From NCBI GenBank assembly GCA_965544035.1, contig CBEULR010000013.1, forward strand, positions 1 to 56,771: a stretch of DNA of 56,771 bases. Reading direction: 5' to 3'. Numbering within the stretch: the first letter of the stretch is position 1; the number at the start of each line of letters is the position of its first letter. Source of the stretch: CBEULR01 sp965544035. GTDB lineage: Bacteria; Bacillota; Desulfotomaculia; Desulfotomaculales; Desulforudaceae. This document shows positions 7,084-16,430 of this stretch, piece after piece. The position numbers were made by a program, and so were the translations under genes. The notes beneath the pieces are model-generated. The model did not search any database, had not been told where the DNA came from, and saw only the letters and a program-made list of their open reading frames with translations.

Positions 7084-9726
7084 TTATTTCTGCAGTAAGG
7101 CCAAGCGTTTTTGCAGCGCCTCACGCTTCAGAGTCAGCTCGGTTTCCTTCTCCCGTTCCTTGGCCACCACCGCTTCCGGTGCCTTGCCCAGGAACCCGGG
7201 ATTGTTGAGTTTCCCCTGCACCCGGGCGAGCTCGTTTTTCACCGCGGAAATCTCCTTGGTCAGGCGGGCCGTCTCCTTGGCCACGTCGATCAATCCTTCC
7301 AGCGGAATGAAGATCTCCATGCCCTGGACGACAGCGTGGGCGGCCAGCTCCGGCTTCACGTCAAGCGCTTCCTCCACTCTGCTTTCCGCCGCCGCCAAAT
7401 TGTCGATATACTCTTTCCACCGCAGAATGTATTCCCGCTGTGCGGCGTTGGGTGCAACGATGACCACCTCCGCCTTCTTCCCGGGGGGCACGTTCATCTC
7501 ACTGCGCACATGCCTTATCGCCCGGACGGTCTGAATGATCGTCGACATTCGTTCCTCGGCGGCAGGGCTGACGAGTGCCCGATCGGCTTCCGGCCATGAA
7601 GCCAGCATAATCGTCCCCGTCTTCGCGGGCAGGTGCTGCCAGATGGCCTCGGTAATGAACGGCATGAACGGATGCAGCAGCCGCAGGGTCTGATCGAGTA
7701 CGGTGACCAATACCTTTTGGGTCTGCGCCCGCTCTTCGGGCGTACCCCGGTACAGACTCGGTTTGGCCAGCTCGATGTACCAGTCACAGAATTCATCCCA
7801 GATGAACTCGTACAGCACCCTGGCCGCCTCCCCGAGTTCGTACGCGGCCAGGTTCTGCTCCACCTGCTCCGTTGTGGTATTTAAACGGCTCAGTATCCAC
7901 TCCTCGGCCAGGGTGGTGGGCCGCACCGGCTGCTCATCTCCACGGTAGCCGTCAAGGTTGATCAACACGAACCGGGAAGCATTCCACAGCTTGTTGGCGA
8001 AATTCCGGGCACCCTCCAGCTTCTCGAAGTGGAAACGGATGTCGTTCCCCGGCGTGTTGCCGGTGACCAGCATGAACCGCAGACTGTCCGCCCCGTACTT
8101 GTCAATGACCTCGATCGGGTCCACCCCGTTGCCCAGCGACTTTGACATCTTCCGGCCCAGGGCGTCCAGCACCAGGCCGTGGATGAACACTTCCTTAAAC
8201 GGCTCCCGTTCCATGAATTTCAGGCTGGTAAAGATCATCCGGGCCACCCAGAAGAAAATAATGTCCCGCCCGGTGACCAGCACGCTCGTCGGGTAAAACT
8301 GCTCCAGCTCGGCCGTCCGCTCCGGCCAGCCCAGGGTTGAGAAGGGCCACAGGCCCGAGGAAAACCAGGTGTCCAACACATCGGGATCCTGCTTCACATC
8401 GCCGCCGCCGCACTCAGGGCAGGAGTCCGGGTCTTCGGTCGAAACGATGATGTGGTCACAGTCGGCACAGTACCACACCGGAATCCGGTGTCCCCACCAG
8501 AGCTGACGCGAGATGCACCAGTCACGGATGTTCTCAAGCCAGTTCAGATAGATCTTGGTGAACCGCTCGGGAACAAAGCGGATACGCCCGTCCTTAACGG
8601 CCTCGATCGCCGGCTCGGCCAGCGGTTTCATCCGCACAAACCACTGTTTGGACAACATCGGCTCCACGACCGTGTTACAGCGGTAGCAGTGACCGACGGC
8701 GTGTTCCAGGTCCTCGACCTTGACGAGCAGCCCCTGGGTTTTCAGGTCGCGGAGCACCTGTTTCCGGCACTCCATCCGGTCCAGACCTTCATACTTGCCG
8801 CACTCGGCGGTCATGATCCCTTTTTCATCAATCGCCTGAACCTGGGGCAGGTTATGGCGGCGGCCGATCTCAAAGTCGTTCGGGTCGTGCGCGGGAGTGA
8901 CCTTCAGCGCGCCCGTACCGAACTCCCGCTCCACATACGTGTCGGCGATGACCGGTATCTCCCGGCCCACCAGCGGCAGAATCACCGTCCGGCCGATCAG
9001 GTGCCGGTACCGCTCATCATCCGGGTGTACGGCCACCGCCGTATCGCCGAACATGGTCTCCGGTCTGGTGGTGGCGATCACCAGAGCTTCATCGCCGTCT
9101 TTGACCGGGTATTTGACGTGATACAGATGTGACGGCAGGTCGACGTGTTCGACCTCGATATCGGAAATCGTGGTGCTGCAGTGGGGGCACCAGTTTACGA
9201 TGTAATTATCCCGGTAAATCAGACCCTGCTCATACAGGCGCACGAAAACCTCACGCACCGCCCGCGAACAGCCCTCGTCCATGGTAAACCGCTCGCGGTC
9301 CCAGTCACAGGACGAGCCCAGTCTCCGGAGCTGGGTGGTAATCCGGTTACCGTAACGGTGTTTCCATTCCCAGACCCGCTCCAAGAACTTGTCCCGGCCC
9401 AGGTCGTATTTGGACAGTCCCTCCTTGGCAAGCTGCGCCTCCACCTTGGCCTGGGTGGCGATACCGGCGTGATCGGTGCCCGGCAGCCACAGGGTGTTGT
9501 CCCCTTTCATCCGGTGCCAGCGCGTTAGGATATCCTGCAGGGTGTTATCCAAAGCGTGACCCATATGAAGCTCCCCGGTAACGTTGGGGGGCGGCATCAC
9601 AATACAGAACGGCTTGCGTTCCGGATCAACAGGAGCCGCGAAATACTTGTTGTCCTCCCACATCCGGTATAATTCCTGCTCCACAGCCTGCGGATCATAG
9701 GTAGTTGGAATGCTTGAATCGCTCAA
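7084..9726 (-). CDS. valS: valyl-tRNA synthetase
   Basis: Class I aminoacyl-tRNA synthetase that charges tRNA-Val and edits threonine; cytoplasmic, 880 aa from TTG 9726. HIGH-type signature PPPNVTGELHMGHAL near the start; KMSKSLGNG (the KMSKS loop) about two thirds in. The CP1 editing domain includes TTRPETMFGDTAVAVHP. A zinc-binding segment contains CADC and CPECGGG. The C-terminal coiled-coil arm (KEISAVKNELARVQGKL) is present. I chose TTG 9726 because GGGGGGAAGG lies just before it; ATG at 9777 adds 17 residues not expected in the family and has no SD. There is no T-box leader: the gene follows a 164-residue unknown gene by under 100 bp. Confidence 0.97.
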   Translation of the reverse strand: MSDSSIPTTYDPQAVEQELYRMWEDNKYFAAPVDPERKPFCIVMPPPNVTGELHMGHALDNTLQDILTRWHRMKGDNTLWLPGTDHAGIATQAKVEAQLAKEGLSKYDLGRDKFLERVWEWKHRYGNRITTQLRRLGSSCDWDRERFTMDEGCSRAVREVFVRLYEQGLIYRDNYIVNWCPHCSTTISDIEVEHVDLPSHLYHVKYPVKDGDEALVIATTRPETMFGDTAVAVHPDDERYRHLIGRTVILPLVGREIPVIADTYVEREFGTGALKVTPAHDPNDFEIGRRHNLPQVQAIDEKGIMTAECGKYEGLDRMECRKQVLRDLKTQGLLVKVEDLEHAVGHCYRCNTVVEPMLSKQWFVRMKPLAEPAIEAVKDGRIRFVPERFTKIYLNWLENIRDWCISRQLWWGHRIPVWYCADCDHIIVSTEDPDSCPECGGGDVKQDPDVLDTWFSSGLWPFSTLGWPERTAELEQFYPTSVLVTGRDIIFFWVARMIFTSLKFMEREPFKEVFIHGLVLDALGRKMSKSLGNGVDPIEVIDKYGADSLRFMLVTGNTPGNDIRFHFEKLEGARNFANKLWNASRFVLINLDGYRGDEQPVRPTTLAEEWILSRLNTTTEQVEQNLAAYELGEAARVLYEFIWDEFCDWYIELAKPSLYRGTPEERAQTQKVLVTVLDQTLRLLHPFMPFITEAIWQHLPAKTGTIMLASWPEADRALVSPAAEERMSTIIQTVRAIRHVRSEMNVPPGKKAEVVIVAPNAAQREYILRWKEYIDNLAAAESRVEEALDVKPELAAHAVVQGMEIFIPLEGLIDVAKETARLTKEISAVKNELARVQGKLNNPGFLGKAPEAVVAKEREKETELTLKREALQKRLALLQK

Positions 9727-9820
9727 AGACCCTTCCCCCCAAACACAATCGTTCCAGTCCTTATAAATCTTAAACATTTGTTAACCGGATTGTCAATAAA
9801 ACCCGCCATCTGTGCCGCAT

Positions 9821-10315
9821 CTAGTGCATCGGCCGGTCTGCGGGAACAGCGCCGCCCAGGATGGTCATCAGCCTTTCCAGTTCCTCGTTTTCCAAAGAAA
9901 GCTCCCCCAGTTCCTCCGCTAAATCGCTGAGCCCCCGGTCGGCATCAAGGATCAGAATCGCGTGCGGTCTGGACTGGTCGGGCTTATTCACAATCACGCC
10001 GTCCTCCAGCAGGTGGTGATCGGTGACCAGCATGATCAGTTTCTTCTCGGTGATCAACCGCAGGTATTCCCAGTTCTCCGGCCTGATTCCGAGCACTATG
10101 CTCTCGCGCTCCCCCCAGCCCACCTCCAAAATAACGATATATTTCTGATCGAACGAGTGCACCAGGTCCCATATGAACCAATACCCGACCTGGTCCCCTT
10201 TATTGATGAGCTGGAACAGGGGACGCAGACGCCGGTCAAGAGCGGTGGCCAGGAATACCACCGCCATTTCGGTTTCCAATAGCAGTTCGGGAAAGATGAT
10301 TTCCTGTTCTTCCAT
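9821..10315 (-). CDS. conserved-looking hypothetical protein upstream of valS
   Basis: 164 aa, acidic, with no signal peptide or membrane helix. The middle alternates beta-type segments (YIVILEVGWGE, ESIVLGI, KLIMLVTDHHLLED) and the C-terminus is a Leu/Glu-rich helix. ATG at 10315 is preceded by GGTGGGG. It is the first gene of a probable operon with valS and folC. I do not recognise the family; the alternating strand pattern suggests a small alpha/beta domain. Confidence 0.75.
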   Translation of the reverse strand: MEEQEIIFPELLLETEMAVVFLATALDRRLRPLFQLINKGDQVGYWFIWDLVHSFDQKYIVILEVGWGERESIVLGIRPENWEYLRLITEKKLIMLVTDHHLLEDGVIVNKPDQSRPHAILILDADRGLSDLAEELGELSLENEELERLMTILGGAVPADRPMH

Positions 10316-10392
10316 GTATTATCCCCACCAGGAATAATTGTCCTCGTCCTACCGTATTTATCTTACAGAATGCGCATACGGAGGGCCGTTAC

Positions 10393-11364
10393 ATGCTTAA
10401 ACGCTGGATCTGGATTCTGATCCCCCTGGCTGCGGCCGGCACCGTGCTCCTATGGAACCTCACCCACCCCAAACCCGAGCCCAGGCCGATACGCCTGATG
10501 GTTGTGGAAACAGAGCGCGAGATCGCCAATCTGCCCCATTACGTAGCCGCAACTCTGGGCTACTTTCGCGACGCCGGTCTCCGTGTTACGCTCGGCACCG
10601 CAGTCAAAGGCGTGTTAACCGAAGAAGACCACAGCCGGGCAGACCTCATCCTGACCCCCTTTGACCGGATTTTGGACGGCAAGTGGATCGCCGTGGCCGG
10701 CTTGACTGACACCGAGCCCGCACTGCTGTTGGCCCGGGAAAAACAGGTTCCCTTCTCATGGACTGATGTGTCAGGCAGGACTGTAATCGGGGAACACCCC
10801 GAGGGCACCGGAGAAGTGGCCCTGGAGCGGATACTGCGCAATCACGAGCTGATTCCGCAGTACCAGTACGTGTCCATCCAACACCTGCCCCAGCACTTGC
10901 GTCTCGGCACATATCTTGCCGGTACCGGTAGTTACATCATACTCACCGACCCCGAGGCGACGCGCATGGAGAAATCCGGTAAAGGATACATCGCGTCCGA
11001 CCTCACTGCAGCCGGACGAATGCCGTCCAGAGTAGCGGCCGCACCCGCGGACGCAGTGGATCAAAACCGGGAGGCGATCAGCCGCTATACCCGGGCAATC
11101 GCCCGTGCCCAGGCATGGATGGCCGAAAGCAGCCCGGAGGAGGTCGCCATCGCGGCCTCCCGGTGGTTCCCGTGGGTAGACTATGAAACAATGGTGGAAA
11201 TGGTGACCCGGGCGAAAAAGGCTGAAATCTGGGCCGCAAGCCCGCTGATTGAGCAGGGGCCGTACAACCATCTGTTGGAACTGCTGATCGAAGCCGGTGA
11301 GCTTCCCGAACCGATCCCGTACGATAGGATGGTAAAGCCGGAGTTCGCCAAAAGCCTTAATTGA
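10393..11364 (+). CDS. ABC transporter substrate-binding-like protein (NMT1/THI5-type fold)
   Basis: 323 aa. An N-terminal hydrophobic segment (residues 5-22) without a lipobox cysteine should anchor the protein in the membrane. The mature part resembles NMT1/THI5-like or SsuA-like solute-binding proteins: LPHYVAATLGYFRDAGLRVTL is the typical first-domain motif, followed by DLILTPFDRILDG and a C-terminal helical region (IARAQAWMAESSPEEVAIA, YNHLLELLIEAGELPEPIPY). GGAGGG lies 8 nt before the ATG. No permease or ATPase gene is adjacent, so this is an orphan binding protein and its ligand is unknown. Confidence 0.82.
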   Translation: MLKRWIWILIPLAAAGTVLLWNLTHPKPEPRPIRLMVVETEREIANLPHYVAATLGYFRDAGLRVTLGTAVKGVLTEEDHSRADLILTPFDRILDGKWIAVAGLTDTEPALLLAREKQVPFSWTDVSGRTVIGEHPEGTGEVALERILRNHELIPQYQYVSIQHLPQHLRLGTYLAGTGSYIILTDPEATRMEKSGKGYIASDLTAAGRMPSRVAAAPADAVDQNREAISRYTRAIARAQAWMAESSPEEVAIAASRWFPWVDYETMVEMVTRAKKAEIWAASPLIEQGPYNHLLELLIEAGELPEPIPYDRMVKPEFAKSLN

Positions 11365-11401
11365 GAAGTAAGAGGCGGGAAGTCAGAGGTACTAAGAAGA
11401 A

Positions 11402-11430
11402 AAGCCCCCGGAGAAGGGGGCTTGTTTTAT
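11402..11430. terminator. bidirectional rho-independent terminator
   Basis: Stem AAGCCCCC (11402-11409) pairs with GGGGGCTT (11416-11423) around a 6-nt loop. GTTTTATT follows on the plus strand and TTTTCTT on the minus strand, so it can end both the binding-protein gene and the convergent gene ending at 11430. Confidence 0.9.
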
Positions 11431-11768
11431 TACTTGGCACTGACAATGATCGCCTTTGGCGCGGGAGTGACATCCGAAACCTTCATCACCGTTTCTTCAG
11501 GACTCCACCCCAGCACAATCCGGATCCCGTCGTGGTACTCGATTTTATCCAGATCAACCTTAAGGCACCGATTGCCGCCCGGACCGTTATGCTCAAATAC
11601 GATCTGAAAATCGGAATTCCTGTAGACCTTGAAGTAGGATTTGTTCACCTGCTTCTCGATGAGAACGACCTCCGGGATCTCCCTGTTAAAAAGCGATTTC
11701 TTTCTGGTTTCCCAAACGGCCCCGCCCTTTATTTCGTTAAATTCATCGATCAGGTCACCCAGCGGCAT
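11430..11768 (-). CDS. hypothetical protein
   Basis: 112 aa from ATG 11768, chosen because AAGGAG lies about 10 nt upstream; an upstream in-frame ATG (11834) overlaps the lon terminator and is unlikely. Soluble and mixed-charge, with beta-strand-like segments (YFKVYRNSDFQIVFEHN, GIRIVLGWSPEETVMKVSDV). The gene is monocistronic, lying between the lon terminator and a bidirectional terminator. No family recognised. Confidence 0.72.
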   Translation of the reverse strand: MPLGDLIDEFNEIKGGAVWETRKKSLFNREIPEVVLIEKQVNKSYFKVYRNSDFQIVFEHNGPGGNRCLKVDLDKIEYHDGIRIVLGWSPEETVMKVSDVTPAPKAIIVSAK

Positions 11769-11805
11769 TCTGTTCACTCCTTCCGCATGCGCTCTGGAGG
11801 GTGGT

Positions 11806-11844
11806 AAAAAAAAAGAAGAGGGCGATTTAGTCATTCGCCCTCTT
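11806..11844 (-). terminator. lon terminator
   Basis: On the minus strand, AAGAGGGCGA pairs with TCGCCCTCTT (11816-11825 with 11835-11844) across a 9-nt loop, followed by a run of nine to ten T. It lies 56 bp beyond the lon stop codon. Confidence 0.93.
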
Positions 11845-11899
11845 ACCGTGTCATTCCTGCCAAACCGGACAAATCCGGAAAATTTGTTTACTACTTAGC

Positions 11900-14299
11900 T
11901 TACTGACTGGGCAGCGTAGTCTCACGATACTCCATCTCCGGCCTGCTGACCAGCAGCGGATCGACCGGGACAATATCGCTGCCTTCCTCGTTCACGATCG
12001 CCGTTTTCAGAACCTCGTCCATATGCTCAACCAGGACAAACTCCAGTTTGTTCTGCACATTTGCCGGAATCTCTTCGATATCCTTCCGGTTGGCGGCCGG
12101 TATGATAATCGTCTTGATCCCGGCCCTGTGGGCGGCCAGTACCTTTTCTTTCAGGCCGCCGATCGGCAAAACCCGGCCGCGCAGCGTGATCTCACCGGTC
12201 ATCGCCACATCGTGACGCACCGGCCGGCCGCTGAGCGCGGAGGCCAAAGCCGTGGCCATGGTGATGCCGGCGGACGGTCCGTCCTTCGGGGTCGCCCCCT
12301 CGGGAACGTGGATATGGACATCAACCTTCTCGTGAAACGTCGGTTCGATCCCCAGATCGGCCGCCCGGGAACGGACGTAGCTGTAACCGGCCTGGGCCGA
12401 TTCCCGCATTACGTCGCCAAGCTTTCCGGTGAGGACCAGTCCGCCCTTACCTTTGCAGACGGTGACCTCAATCGCCAGTGTGTCGCCGCCCACCTCGGTC
12501 CAGGCAAGCCCCGTGGCCACCCCGACCTGATCGGCCTGTTCGGCCAGACCGTAACGGTAACGCGGAATGCCCAAAAACTGTTCAATGTTCCGCACCGTGA
12601 TCCGCACCCGCTTGGCCTTTTGGGACACGATCTCCTTCGCCGTCTTCCGGCACAGGGCGGCAATCTCGCGTTCCAGATTGCGTACCCCCGATTCACGCGT
12701 GTACTCCCGGATGACCCGCCGCACGGCGTTCTCCGAGATTGTCAGGTGATTCTTGCTCAGTCCGTGTTCCTTGACCTGCTTGGGGATCAGGTGCCGGACG
12801 GCGATCTGCACTTTCTCCTCCTCGGTGTAACCCGAAATGTGGATCACTTCCATCCGGTCCAGCAGCGGACGCGGGATGCTGTGGTAGACGTTGGCCGTCG
12901 TAATGAACATTACATTAGACAGATCAAACGGTATCTCGATGTAATGGTCGCTGAACGCATTGTTCTGCTCAGGGTCGAGTACCTCAAGCAGCGCCGCCGA
13001 AGGGTCGCCGCGGAAGTCCATACTCATCTTGTCGATTTCATCGAGCAGGAATACCGGGTTCCTTGAGCCGGCCGTACGCATTCCCTGGATGATGCGGCCC
13101 GGCATCGCGCCGACATAAGTCCGGCGGTGGCCGCGGATCTCGGCCTCGTCACGAACGCCGCCGAGAGACATACGGACAAACTTGCGTTCCAGCGCCCTGG
13201 CGATCGACTTGCCCAGCGAGGTCTTGCCGACACCGGGAGGCCCCACGAAACAGAGGATCGGGCCCTTCATTTTCTTGGCCAGCTTACGGATCGCCAGGTA
13301 CTCCAGAATCCGCTCCTTAACCTTCTTCAGACCGTAGTGGTCTTCGTCAAGGATCACTTCCGCGGCATTGATGTCCAGACGGTCACGGGTGCTCTTGGTC
13401 CAGGGCAGGGCTACCAGCCAGTCGAGATAGTTGCGCACCACGGTGGCTTCGGCGGCCATCGGCGGCATTTTCTCCAGCCGTTCCACCTCTTTAAGCGCCT
13501 TCTCCTCAACCTCTTTGGGGAGCTTCAGCGAAGCAATCTTTTCGCGGTACTCCTCGCCCTCGGCCGCACGTTCATCCTTTTCGCCCAGCTCACGCTGAAT
13601 GGCCTTCATCTGCTCGCGCAGATAATACTCCTTCTGGGTCTTCTCCATCTGCTTGCGCACGCGGACGTTAATCCGGCGTTCAAGCTCCACGATCTCCAGT
13701 TCACGGGCCACGATCGCACACAGCTTCTCCAGCCGCTCCCGAATCGCCACCGCCTCCAGCACACCCTGCTTATCCTCGATGCGCAGCGGCAGATGTGAGG
13801 CTACAATATCGGCCAGACGGCCCGGTTCCTCAATATTGACCACCGAAACCACGGTTTCCGGGGGGATCCGCTTGGAAAGCTTGACGTACTGTTCAAACTG
13901 TTGCACAAGGTTGCGCATCAGCGCTTCCAGCTCTGTGGTCTTCGGAAAGTCTTCAGCATACTGCTCAATCTCTACCTGAAAATAAGGATCGACATCGGTG
14001 TATCCCAGAATTCGGCCGCGGGTGATACCTTCAACCAGCACCCGAATGGTGCCGCCCGGCAGCTTGAGCAACTGCTTAAGCTCGGCTACCGTACCAACCT
14101 CATAAATATCTTCGATTTCAGGACTATCAGTCTGGGCCTCTTTCTGAGTCGCCAGGAATATCTGCCGGTCCTGCAGCATTGCTTCTTCTATAGCCTTAAC
14201 CGACTTTTCGCGGCCGACATCAAGATGGATAACCATGTACGGGAAAACTAAAATACCCCGTAGGGGTAACAATGGTAAGACCCTTTTCGTGGTATCCAA
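11900..14299 (-). CDS. lon: ATP-dependent endopeptidase Lon
   Basis: Cytoplasmic AAA+ serine protease that degrades misfolded and regulatory proteins. About 799 aa. N-terminal LAN domain (VLPLLPLRGILVFPYMVIHLD), coiled-coil middle (RKQMEKTQKEYYLREQMKAIQ), AAA+ domain with Walker A GPPGVGKTSLGK and Walker B PVFLLDEIDKM, and C-terminal Lon protease domain with the catalytic serine in TPKDGPSAGITMA and the lysine in GLKEKVLAAHRAGIK. I set the start at TTG 14299: AGGAGG lies 9 nt upstream, and that SD is inside the apparent ATG start at 14317. Last gene of the tig-clpP-clpX-lonB-lon cluster, with its own 300-bp upstream gap and a strong terminator. Confidence 0.97.
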   Translation of the reverse strand: MDTTKRVLPLLPLRGILVFPYMVIHLDVGREKSVKAIEEAMLQDRQIFLATQKEAQTDSPEIEDIYEVGTVAELKQLLKLPGGTIRVLVEGITRGRILGYTDVDPYFQVEIEQYAEDFPKTTELEALMRNLVQQFEQYVKLSKRIPPETVVSVVNIEEPGRLADIVASHLPLRIEDKQGVLEAVAIRERLEKLCAIVARELEIVELERRINVRVRKQMEKTQKEYYLREQMKAIQRELGEKDERAAEGEEYREKIASLKLPKEVEEKALKEVERLEKMPPMAAEATVVRNYLDWLVALPWTKSTRDRLDINAAEVILDEDHYGLKKVKERILEYLAIRKLAKKMKGPILCFVGPPGVGKTSLGKSIARALERKFVRMSLGGVRDEAEIRGHRRTYVGAMPGRIIQGMRTAGSRNPVFLLDEIDKMSMDFRGDPSAALLEVLDPEQNNAFSDHYIEIPFDLSNVMFITTANVYHSIPRPLLDRMEVIHISGYTEEEKVQIAVRHLIPKQVKEHGLSKNHLTISENAVRRVIREYTRESGVRNLEREIAALCRKTAKEIVSQKAKRVRITVRNIEQFLGIPRYRYGLAEQADQVGVATGLAWTEVGGDTLAIEVTVCKGKGGLVLTGKLGDVMRESAQAGYSYVRSRAADLGIEPTFHEKVDVHIHVPEGATPKDGPSAGITMATALASALSGRPVRHDVAMTGEITLRGRVLPIGGLKEKVLAAHRAGIKTIIIPAANRKDIEEIPANVQNKLEFVLVEHMDEVLKTAIVNEEGSDIVPVDPLLVSRPEMEYRETTLPSQ

Positions 14300-14541
14300 A
14301 AAGCCGCACCTCCTCATTAACTAACTGTACTCCAAAACTAGTGCAATGTCCAATTAGCCACCTCACTCCTTATTCTAGCACAACGCCGGGAAGCACTGCC
14401 ATAGTCAATAGTTGTCATCAGCAGCACGGAATACGCCGAAAATGCTGGATTTGAAGCCTATCTCGCTTCCCCGGCACCCGTCTGGAGACAGTATAGCAAA
14501 GGGACTCCGGGAAGTCCAATCCACCCTGCCAAAGACAACAA
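14300..14541. other. intergenic region between lonB terminator and lon
   Basis: No open reading frame with an SD is present. Just upstream of lon on the minus strand is a TGTGC-TAGAAT extended -10-like box (around 14372-14382), a plausible but weak lon promoter. I looked for CIRCE (TTAGCACTC inverted repeat) and CtsR heptads and found neither. Confidence 0.4.
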
Positions 14542-14562
14542 GGCCCCCGTTTGACGGGGGCC
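14531..14562 (-). terminator. lonB terminator
   Basis: GGCCCCCGT (14542-14550) pairs with ACGGGGGCC (14554-14562) with a 3-nt loop; on the minus strand it is followed by TTGTTGTCTTT. It lies 50 bp after the lonB stop. Confidence 0.88.
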
Positions 14563-14611
14563 CGTGTCCCTGACCTCTCTGTCCAGGCCGGGTTCTCCCG
14601 GCCCAATCCCT

Positions 14612-16297
14612 TTAGATGGCCGCAGTAGTCGCGGCCTTGCCCACCAGAGGCTTTCTATCAGGCACGGCGGATATCAAGGAGCCATTAAGCACTTCGCTCA
14701 ACGTCTTCACCGGGACCACCTCGATTCCTTTCGTCTCCTTAAAAAGTTCCTGGTAGTTCTCGTGGGGAATGAACACCTTCTTCGCACCCGCCCGGCACGC
14801 GGCCTCAACCTTGGCCACCACCCCTCCGACCGGCTTGACGCCGCCCCTGATGGCGAGCTCACCGGTCATGGCAACCTCATTGTTTACCGGAATCCCGTAA
14901 GCCGCCGAATAGACGGCGGTGGCGATGGCCACACCGGCCGAGGGACCGTCCACCGGAGCACCCCCGGGGAAGTTCACGTGAATGTCGTACGTTTCCGCGT
15001 CAAATCCGGCCACATGTTTAAGCGCGGTAAGCACATTCTCCACCGAGCAGCGCGCCAGACTCTTGCGCCTGATGACCCGGGTGCCGCCGCCGAGCTGTTC
15101 CTCATCAACCACACCGGTCACCCGCAGGGTTCCGCGGCGTTTCTTCACGGGTATGGCCGTGGCCTCCACCTCGCTGATCATGCCGGCGTTCGGGCCGTAT
15201 ACCGCCAACCCGTTGACGCGGCCCACCATCGGCCTGTCCGGGATCTTTTTCTCCGGACGAGGGGAGTACTGTCCGCTCTGCACCACCCACTCCACGTCGG
15301 CCACCCGGATCCGGTTGCGCCCCTCGGTCAGCGCCAGTCCCACGGCGAGCTGGATGATGTTCACCGCCTCCCGGCCGTTGGTGGCATACCGCTTGACGAC
15401 ATCCAACACGCCGTCATCCAGCGCGGCATCGATCTTGGCCGCGGCATTCGCGGCAATTTTCTCGATCTCGTCCGGTTCGAGCGGGCGGAAGAAGATCTCC
15501 ATACACCGCGACCTGATGGCCGGCGGGATATCCTCCGGCAGGCGCGTCGTCGCCCCGACCAGGCGGAAATCGGCCGGCAGGCCGTTCTGAAAGATATCGT
15601 GGATGTGGCTGGGCACATTCCCGTCATCCGGATTGTAGTAGGAGCTTTCGAGGAAGACCTTGCGATCCTCAAGCACCTTAAGGAGTTTGTTCATCTGCAC
15701 CGGGTGCAGTTCGCCGATCTCGTCTATAAACAGCACCCCGCCGTGCGCCTTGGTCACCGCACCGGGTTTCGGCTGCGGCACACCGGCCATTCCCATCGGA
15801 CCGGCCCCCTGATAAATCGGATCGTGCACCGAGCCGATCAGCGGATCGGCGATCCCCCGCTCGTCGAAGCGGGCGGTGCAGGCATCGATCTCCACGAACT
15901 TGGCATCCGGTTTGAACGGTGAGAAGGAGTTCTTCTTGGCCTCTTCCAGTACCAAGCGCGCCGCAGCCGTCTTGCCGATGCCGGGCGGACCGTATATGAT
16001 AACGTGCTGTGGATTCGGGCCGCACAGCGCCGCCCGGAGCGACTTCAAACCCTCGGCCTGGCCTACGATCTCCGAAAAATGGGTCGGCCTCGTCTTCTCG
16101 GACAGCGGCTCGGAAAGCGAAATAGACCGCATCTGCTTGAGCTTATCCACTTCCCGCCGGGATTCGCGGTCCACGGCCACCTTGCTGCCCTGCTGTTGCT
16201 TGAGAAGATTCCAAAAGTAAAGACCGATGATGATGCCGAAGAATACCTGGACAAAGATGATGATCCCCGACACCCCGGATCCGAATTCACCTAGCAA
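14612..16297 (-). CDS. lonB: membrane-anchored ATP-dependent protease LonB
   Basis: AAA+ protease of the Bacillus LonB type, expressed in the forespore in Bacillus (family knowledge). About 561 aa. An N-terminal transmembrane helix (IIIFVQVFFGIIIGLYFWNLL) precedes EPLSEKTRP; AAA+ domain with Walker A IYGPPGIGKTAAAR and Walker B GGVLFIDEIGEL; C-terminal Lon protease domain with the catalytic serine in APVDGPSAGVAIA and the lysine region GGVVAKVEAACRAGAKK. I chose TTG 16297, 6 nt after GGGGGG, because it gives the known length; extension to 16465 would run through the clpX terminator. It lies between clpX and lon. Confidence 0.95.
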   Translation of the reverse strand: MLGEFGSGVSGIIIFVQVFFGIIIGLYFWNLLKQQQGSKVAVDRESRREVDKLKQMRSISLSEPLSEKTRPTHFSEIVGQAEGLKSLRAALCGPNPQHVIIYGPPGIGKTAAARLVLEEAKKNSFSPFKPDAKFVEIDACTARFDERGIADPLIGSVHDPIYQGAGPMGMAGVPQPKPGAVTKAHGGVLFIDEIGELHPVQMNKLLKVLEDRKVFLESSYYNPDDGNVPSHIHDIFQNGLPADFRLVGATTRLPEDIPPAIRSRCMEIFFRPLEPDEIEKIAANAAAKIDAALDDGVLDVVKRYATNGREAVNIIQLAVGLALTEGRNRIRVADVEWVVQSGQYSPRPEKKIPDRPMVGRVNGLAVYGPNAGMISEVEATAIPVKKRRGTLRVTGVVDEEQLGGGTRVIRRKSLARCSVENVLTALKHVAGFDAETYDIHVNFPGGAPVDGPSAGVAIATAVYSAAYGIPVNNEVAMTGELAIRGGVKPVGGVVAKVEAACRAGAKKVFIPHENYQELFKETKGIEVVPVKTLSEVLNGSLISAVPDRKPLVGKAATTAAI

Positions 16298-16373
16298 GCA
16301 AAACCCCCCAAATAGTAAGGTTTTACCTCTAGTATTACAACTTTGACCGTGTTTATAACTCGGTCCGGCGCAT

Positions 16374-16401
16374 AAAAAAACCGCCGCGTCAAGGCGACGG
16401 T
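16374..16401 (-). terminator. clpX terminator
   Basis: ACCGCCGC (16380-16387) pairs with GCGACGGT (16394-16401, one G-T wobble). On the minus strand the hairpin runs into TTTTTTT. It lies 30 bp after clpX and separates clpX from lonB transcription. Confidence 0.88.
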
Positions 16402-16430
16402 TCCTTACTGCAAACACAGCCGGACGGGTA

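Noticed and set aside
9727..9820. T-box riboswitch before valS
   Set aside because: The gap is under 100 bp, follows another gene, and has no T-box sequence or terminator/antiterminator pair.
12023..13066. 347-codon open frame opposite lon
   Set aside because: Antisense to a conserved AAA+ domain; no independent signal.
14564..15922. 452-codon open frame on the plus strand opposite lonB
   Set aside because: Its composition is that of a shadow of the lonB coding sequence (His/Arg-rich), with no ribosome site or domain.
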